Part shown: piece by piece, positions 42,859-47,071 of the stretch
How the letters are laid out: each line of letters begins with the position of its first letter
Numbering within the stretch: position 1 is the stretch's first letter
Assembly (NCBI GenBank): GCA_900545055.1
Contig: UQXP01000009.1
Location: forward strand, 1-47,071
Source: an uncultured Collinsella sp.
GTDB lineage: Bacteria; Actinomycetota; Coriobacteriia; Coriobacteriales; Coriobacteriaceae
Length of the DNA stretch: 47,071 nucleotides
Direction of reading: 5' to 3'
Position numbers and translations under genes: made by a program
Notes under the pieces: generated by a model
Databases searched by the model: none
The model's input: the letters and a program-made list of their open reading frames with translations, nothing else
What the model was told of the DNA's origin: nothing

Positions 42859-43917
42859 CTACTCCATGTAGTAGAAATCATCAGCCGGGAGCTTGCCGCC
42901 CACGGCGCTCGCGTCCGCATCGGCCAGCACCTGCAGGTACCCACCGAGCGCCGCCTTCATGTCCTTCCCCGTCTGGCACACGAACATGCACCCGGGAATC
43001 GCCTTTTCGGCAATCGCGGCGTTATCGACGATACCCGCATCGACCACAGCCTGTGCCCAATCTGCCGGCGCCGCATTGACGGCTTTCACGCTCGCCTCAT
43101 GGCAGCGCAAGAATTCCGCCACGGCGTCGGGATGCCCCTCGGCAAAGGAACGGCGCACCACGGTCACGCCCGTCAGCAGGCGCGAGCCCGTGTCACCTGC
43201 CAGCTCATCCCACACATCGGTCAGACTTACCGGAGCCGACAGTTTGCCTTCGCTCTTGGCGATGGCGGCGGTCTTGAACGGCTCGGGCAGCACGCCCACG
43301 GCAGACGGATCGGCAAGCAACGCCGACAGCACCTCGGTGGGCTCGCTCTTAAACTCGAGCGTCACCTGGCCGGTCAGGCCCGCGCACTCCAGCAGGTAGT
43401 TCATGACGTACTCCGGCGTGGTGCCCTTGCCCGTCATATAGACGGTATGGCCCGCCAGATCGCCAAACGAGGCCACACTCGCATCGCCCGTCACAACGCT
43501 CAGCACGCCCAGCGTGTTGATGTCGATGACCTGCACCGCGCCCTCGGTCTTGTTGTAGAGCACGCTCGCCACGTTGGCGGGCACTAGGGCGATATCGACA
43601 TCGCCCTGAATGACCTTGGGCACGATCTCGTCGGCTGCGGCGCTGATCGCAAAGTCGAACTCGTTATCCGTCTCGCCGCTCGCCGCCTGGTCCATAAACC
43701 TCACCAGACCGATCGACGTCGGGCCCTTGAGCGAGGCGACGTGCACCTCAACCGGCTCGGCAGCGGCACCGTCAGTGGCAGACCCGGCAGCCGAGCCCGC
43801 AGAAGACCCAACCCCCACGGCTCCGCTGCCGCAGCCCGCGAGTGCAAGCGACAGAGCGCCCGCGGCGAGCGCCGAGGCAAACCCCCGGCGCGTCATCTCA
43901 ACATCAAACGCGCGCAT
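42859..43917 (-). CDS. ABC substrate-binding lipoprotein, NMT1/SsuA type
   Basis: A 352-residue exported lipoprotein. The signal peptide has a twin-Arg start (MTRRGFASALAAGALSLALAGC) and a lipobox LALAGC, followed by a Ser/Ala/Gly linker. The mature part has the periplasmic-binding fold of the NMT1/SsuA/TauA group: VASLKGPTSIGLVRFM, DIALVPANVASVLYNK, GKGTTPEYVMNYLLECAGL and VGVLPEPFKTAAI. ATG 43917 starts two bases after the hydrogenase stop (TAA-CG-ATG), so the two are surely co-transcribed. The ligand cannot be told from sequence. Confidence 0.92.
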   Translation of the reverse strand: MRAFDVEMTRRGFASALAAGALSLALAGCGSGAVGVGSSAGSAAGSATDGAAAEPVEVHVASLKGPTSIGLVRFMDQAASGETDNEFDFAISAAADEIVPKVIQGDVDIALVPANVASVLYNKTEGAVQVIDINTLGVLSVVTGDASVASFGDLAGHTVYMTGKGTTPEYVMNYLLECAGLTGQVTLEFKSEPTEVLSALLADPSAVGVLPEPFKTAAIAKSEGKLSAPVSLTDVWDELAGDTGSRLLTGVTVVRRSFAEGHPDAVAEFLRCHEASVKAVNAAPADWAQAVVDAGIVDNAAIAEKAIPGCMFVCQTGKDMKAALGGYLQVLADADASAVGGKLPADDFYYME

Positions 43918-43919
43918 CG

Positions 43920-45731
43920 TTAGCACTTCCCCTCGTTAGGCATCGACCAGGCGTGATGGTCGGTATGCAGCAACTCCTCGGCCAGCGGCGAGAGCGGCGC
44001 GCCCAAAAACTCGCGGTAGCACGCCTGAACATCGGGGTTCTCGTGCGAGAAGCGAATGTCCGCAGCGGCATCCAGGCCCCACAGCACCTGGCCGCGCTCG
44101 GCCGCCAGCTCGCAGCCGTCGTGGATGGGCTGACCGCCGCCACCGACGCAGCCGCCCGGGCACGCCATGACCTCAACGAAGTCATAGCTCGCACGGCCGT
44201 CGCGAATCGCGTCGAGCAGGCGGGCGGCGTTACCCAGCCCGTGCGCCACGGCGACGCGCACCTTGGTGCCATCGATATCGGCGACGGCTTCTTTCCAGCC
44301 GTCCAGGCCGCGCACATCGGTAAAGAAATCCGCATCGGGGTTCTTGCCCGTCACCAGGTAATATGCCGAGCGCACGGCTGCCTCCATCACGCCGCCCGTG
44401 GCGCCAAAGATCACGCCCGCGCCCGTGCCAAAGCCCAGCGGCGTATCGAGCGGCTCCTCGACCAGCGTGTCAACGCTCACGTGGCTCGCACGGATCATGC
44501 GCACCATCTCGCGCACCGTCAGCGCAACGTCCACATCGGGCGTGCCGTCCTCGCCCACCATGCTCGGCAGCGCGCACTCGGCCTTCTTGGCCGTGCACGG
44601 CATAACGGACACCACGAACAGGCGCTCGGACTCCACGCCCAGCACCTTGGCGTAGTAGGTCTTGGCAATAGCGCCGAACATCTGCTGCGGCGACTTGGAC
44701 GTGGACAGGCTGTCGACAAACTCCGGATAGCGCGCCTTCACAAAGCGCACCCAGCCCGGGCAGCAGCTCGTAAACATGGGCCAGCCGCGGCTGTCGCCCT
44801 CGCCCTTGGCGGCGGCGCCCAGGCGCTCGATCAGTTCGGATCCCTCCTCCATAATGGTGAGGTCGGCCGAGAAATCGGTGTCGAACACGTACTCAAAGCC
44901 CACGCGGCGCAGCGCGCAGGCCAGGCGCTCAACGGTGGCCTCCTCGCGAGATATGCCGAGTTCCTCGCCCCAGGCGCTGCGCACGGCCGGCGCGATCTGC
45001 ACCAGCACGATCTTGTCGGGATTAGCGAGCGCGTCAAACACGGTCTCGGTATCGTCGCGCTCGCGCAGGGCGCCCGTCGGACAATGTGTAATGCACTGGC
45101 CGCACGCGACGCAATCGGTCTTGCCGATCGGTGCGCGCCCGCGGGTACCCACGGCGGTATGCGTGGCGCGGTTGGTCAGGTCCCAAATCCCTAGGCCCTG
45201 CACGCTCTCGCACACCTTGATGCAGCGCATGCATTTAATGCACTTGTCGTTTTCGCGGATGATGGGAAAATCGAAATCCCAGCCCTCGCCCGCCAAATGC
45301 CTTTGATACGGCAGATAGAAAATGCCCAGATCGTTGGCGATGGTCTGCAAGTTGCAGTTGCCGCTGCGCACGCAGCTCGTGCACTGCGAATCGTGCTGGG
45401 ACAGCAGCAGCTGCACGTTGGTGCGACGCGCCTCGCGGGCCTTGGGGCTGTTGGTGTGGACCACCATGCCGTCGAGCACGTAGTTGTTGCAGGCGGCAAC
45501 CAGCTGGTCGCAGCCCTCAACCTCGACCACGCATACGCGGCAGCCGCCGATCTCGTTTAGATCGCGCAGGTAGCACAGGGTGGGAATCTGGATGCTGACG
45601 GACTTGGCCGCATCCAGGATCGTGGTGTGCTCGGGAACCACGACCTCGCAATTATCGATAGTGAGCTTGACCATGTTATGCGCTCCGTTTTCGGTGTTGT
45701 CGCTGACGGTGGTGTTGTTGGGCTCTACCAT
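43920..45731 (-). CDS. [FeFe] hydrogenase, multi-cluster (NADH-dehydrogenase-subunit-G-like N-terminus)
   Basis: A 603-residue hydrogenase that makes or takes up H2. In order: a 2Fe-2S domain (PTLCYLRDLNEIGGCRVC, then AACN), a His-Cys3 4Fe-4S motif (HDSQCTSCVRSGNC), two 4Fe-4S motifs (CIKCMRCIKVC, CVACGQCITHC) and the H-cluster domain with FTSCCPGW (including the proton-relay Cys), MPCTAKKAEC and MACPGGCVGGGGQP. All cluster ligands are present, so it should be active. ATG 45731 is coupled to the upstream flavoprotein stop (ATGGTAG) and has GGAGG 8 bases upstream; ATG 45674 (MVKLTIDNCEV) also has a ribosome site and matches the usual start. Maturases are not in the window. Confidence 0.96.
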   Translation of the reverse strand: MVEPNNTTVSDNTENGAHNMVKLTIDNCEVVVPEHTTILDAAKSVSIQIPTLCYLRDLNEIGGCRVCVVEVEGCDQLVAACNNYVLDGMVVHTNSPKAREARRTNVQLLLSQHDSQCTSCVRSGNCNLQTIANDLGIFYLPYQRHLAGEGWDFDFPIIRENDKCIKCMRCIKVCESVQGLGIWDLTNRATHTAVGTRGRAPIGKTDCVACGQCITHCPTGALRERDDTETVFDALANPDKIVLVQIAPAVRSAWGEELGISREEATVERLACALRRVGFEYVFDTDFSADLTIMEEGSELIERLGAAAKGEGDSRGWPMFTSCCPGWVRFVKARYPEFVDSLSTSKSPQQMFGAIAKTYYAKVLGVESERLFVVSVMPCTAKKAECALPSMVGEDGTPDVDVALTVREMVRMIRASHVSVDTLVEEPLDTPLGFGTGAGVIFGATGGVMEAAVRSAYYLVTGKNPDADFFTDVRGLDGWKEAVADIDGTKVRVAVAHGLGNAARLLDAIRDGRASYDFVEVMACPGGCVGGGGQPIHDGCELAAERGQVLWGLDAAADIRFSHENPDVQACYREFLGAPLSPLAEELLHTDHHAWSMPNEGKC

Positions 45732-47071
45732 TCCAGGTTCCTCCCTCCGCGGAACGCGCCAAAGCCAAAGTGATCGCAACGCAGGCAGCGGCTCGCCTCC
45801 TGGCGCGCCTCCTGCTCGGTGAGACCCTGCTCGACCAGATCCCAATCGTGAATACGCTCGCCGGCTTCGCGCTCGCCCAGCTCGCAGCGGCCGCACTCAT
45901 GCTTGCCCTTAAACTGGACGGTCGGCAGCTCAACGTCAAGTTTGATCTTGTGGTCAAATCCCAGGTAGCGGTCGATATTTGCCGAAGCAACGCGGCCGGC
46001 GTTGATGGCACGGATGACGGTAGCGGGGCCGGTCTGGCAGTCGCCGCCGCTAAAGAGGCCATCGAAGTTGGGCACGGCGCCGTCCGAATCGGTGACGATG
46101 CAGCCCCACTTGCAGGCAATGCCCATGTCTTCAAACGGCTTGGAATCGATGTCCTGGCCAATGGCGACGAACACGCGCTCGCAGGGAATGACGCGCTCGG
46201 GCGTGGCAGCGGCACGCGGGGCCGGACGCCCACGACGGGGCTCACCGATAATCTGCGGCTGCACGCGCAGGCCGCTCACGCGACCGTCCTCGCCCGTCTC
46301 GATAGCGAGCGGGGCGGTCAACTCCAGCACCTCGCAGCCCTCGGCCTGGGCGCCGGCGATCTCGGCGTCCTGGGCCGTCATGTCGCAGATGCGACGGCGG
46401 TAGACGATGCTCACCTTTTCGGCACCGCAGCGCACGGCGGAGCGCGCCACGTCCATGGCCACGTTACCGCCGCCGATGACGCACACGCGCTGGCCGCTCA
46501 GGTCGGGCAGCTCGTCATCGCCGATGGCGCGCAGCATCTTGACGGCCGACTCCACGCCGGGAGCCTCTTCGCCCGGAAGGCCGAGCTTCTTATCGCTGTG
46601 GGCGCCAATGGCCAGGTAGACGGCATCGAACTCGTCGCGCAGACGGGCAAGCTCCTCGCCGTTGACGGAGTGGTCGAGCTCCACGTCGATGCCGGCGCTA
46701 AAGATCCAGTCGATCTCGGCCTGCAGGCGCTCGCGCGGCAGACGATAGCTGGGGATGCCGTAGCGCAGCATGCCGCCCAGGTGGTGGCGCTGCTCCAAGA
46801 TGGTCACCTTGTGGCCCATCACGGCCAGGTAGTAAGCGCAAGAAAGACCGGCCGGGCCGCCGCCGATCACGGCGACGCGCTTGCCGGTGTTGTCCACCAC
46901 ATGCGGCTTGTGGTCGTTGAGGTCGCTATGCTCAACGGCAAAACGCTTGAGGGCGAGGATGTTCATGGGGTCGTCGACCATGCCACGGCGGCAGTGCATC
47001 TCGCAGGGATGCTCGCACACCAGGCCGCAGACGAGCGGCAGCGGATTGTTCTTGCGGATGACCTTGACGGC
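45725..47071 (-). CDS. GltD-like FAD/NAD(P) oxidoreductase, 5' end beyond right edge
   Basis: About 449 residues are visible; the frame stays open to the window edge, so the start is missing. An N-terminal 4Fe-4S cysteine group (VCGLVCEHPCEMHC) is followed by the FAD fold VAVIGGGPAGLSCAYYLA, the NAD(P) fold VCVIGGGNVAMDVARSAV, GLFSGGDCQTGPATVI and a C-terminal Cys group (CGRCELG, CLRCDHFG). This is the small-subunit-of-glutamate-synthase family, often found as the flavin partner of NuoF-like and hydrogenase subunits. Its stop overlaps the hydrogenase start, so it probably feeds electrons between NAD(P)H and the hydrogenase. Further subunits are expected to the right. Confidence 0.9.
   Translation of the reverse strand, partial: AVKVIRKNNPLPLVCGLVCEHPCEMHCRRGMVDDPMNILALKRFAVEHSDLNDHKPHVVDNTGKRVAVIGGGPAGLSCAYYLAVMGHKVTILEQRHHLGGMLRYGIPSYRLPRERLQAEIDWIFSAGIDVELDHSVNGEELARLRDEFDAVYLAIGAHSDKKLGLPGEEAPGVESAVKMLRAIGDDELPDLSGQRVCVIGGGNVAMDVARSAVRCGAEKVSIVYRRRICDMTAQDAEIAGAQAEGCEVLELTAPLAIETGEDGRVSGLRVQPQIIGEPRRGRPAPRAAATPERVIPCERVFVAIGQDIDSKPFEDMGIACKWGCIVTDSDGAVPNFDGLFSGGDCQTGPATVIRAINAGRVASANIDRYLGFDHKIKLDVELPTVQFKGKHECGRCELGEREAGERIHDWDLVEQGLTEQEARQEASRCLRCDHFGFGAFRGGRNLEW

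Noticed and set aside
45725..47020. Start of the GltD-like gene at 47020
   Set aside because: The codon there is a GTG inside a Cys-rich motif, and the frame stays open to 47071 with sequence typical of the family's N-terminus, so the true start is outside the window.
1..47071. tRNA, rRNA, CRISPR arrays, riboswitches
   Set aside because: No cloverleaf-like segments, CCA-ending stems, regularly spaced repeats or known riboswitch cores were seen by eye; a covariance-model scan was not possible here.

Overview
The window looks like a chromosomal segment of a high-GC anaerobic actinobacterium of the class Coriobacteriia, most likely a Collinsella or close relative. This is inferred from gene content (formate-tetrahydrofolate ligase, an [FeFe] hydrogenase, a superoxide reductase, an actinobacterial-style DnaE), GC-rich codon use, many GTG starts, and short zinc-ribbon membrane proteins of a style I associate with Coriobacteriia. 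No rRNA, tRNA, CRISPR array, transposase or prophage genes were seen. No gene-free stretch is longer than 300 bases.

Layout. Positions 1-2166 (all minus strand) are the 5' half of a type I restriction specificity gene (hsdS, running off the left edge), a tyrosine recombinase and a second, promoterless hsdS C-terminal cassette. Three copies of a 14-bp site (TAAAT-N4-ATTTA) sit at 39, 1511 and 2150; the middle one is inverted. This is an invertible specificity locus and the most striking accessory feature. Positions 2288-8814 hold a zinc-ribbon protein, a manganese-type cation diffusion facilitator, two single-pass membrane proteins and a small Cys-rich protein. Positions 9006-30087 are one long minus-strand series dominated by DNA maintenance: fhs, ruvCAB behind an SOS box, a catalytically degenerate NAD-synthetase-like protein, a superoxide reductase, a SWIM/SNF2 helicase, dnaE, addA and addB.

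Positions 30260-37721 contain a TrpR-like regulator, a small membrane protein, a divergent Rrf2 regulator/cysteine synthase pair followed by mnmA (sulfur assimilation and tRNA thiolation), an M42 aminopeptidase, a FucO-like alcohol dehydrogenase and a DUF1275 membrane protein. Positions 37971-41252 hold a YgiQ-type radical SAM protein, convergent with a CPBP protease and sharing a CTAG stop with it, and an orphan RelB/DinJ-like antitoxin. Positions 41479-47071 are a tightly packed minus-strand operon: a GltD-like flavoprotein (running off the right edge), an [FeFe] hydrogenase, a lipoprotein substrate-binding protein and a rare single-chain permease-ATPase ABC transporter.

Intergenic regions are rich in perfect inverted repeats with unrelated arm sequences (at 6539, 19218, 30170, 34256 and 35545, and a weaker one at 23270). 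One is a 113-bp palindrome flanked by 38-bp direct repeats that duplicate the 3' end of the alcohol dehydrogenase gene. Coordinates and motifs were read by eye; family names come from recognition, not from database searches.
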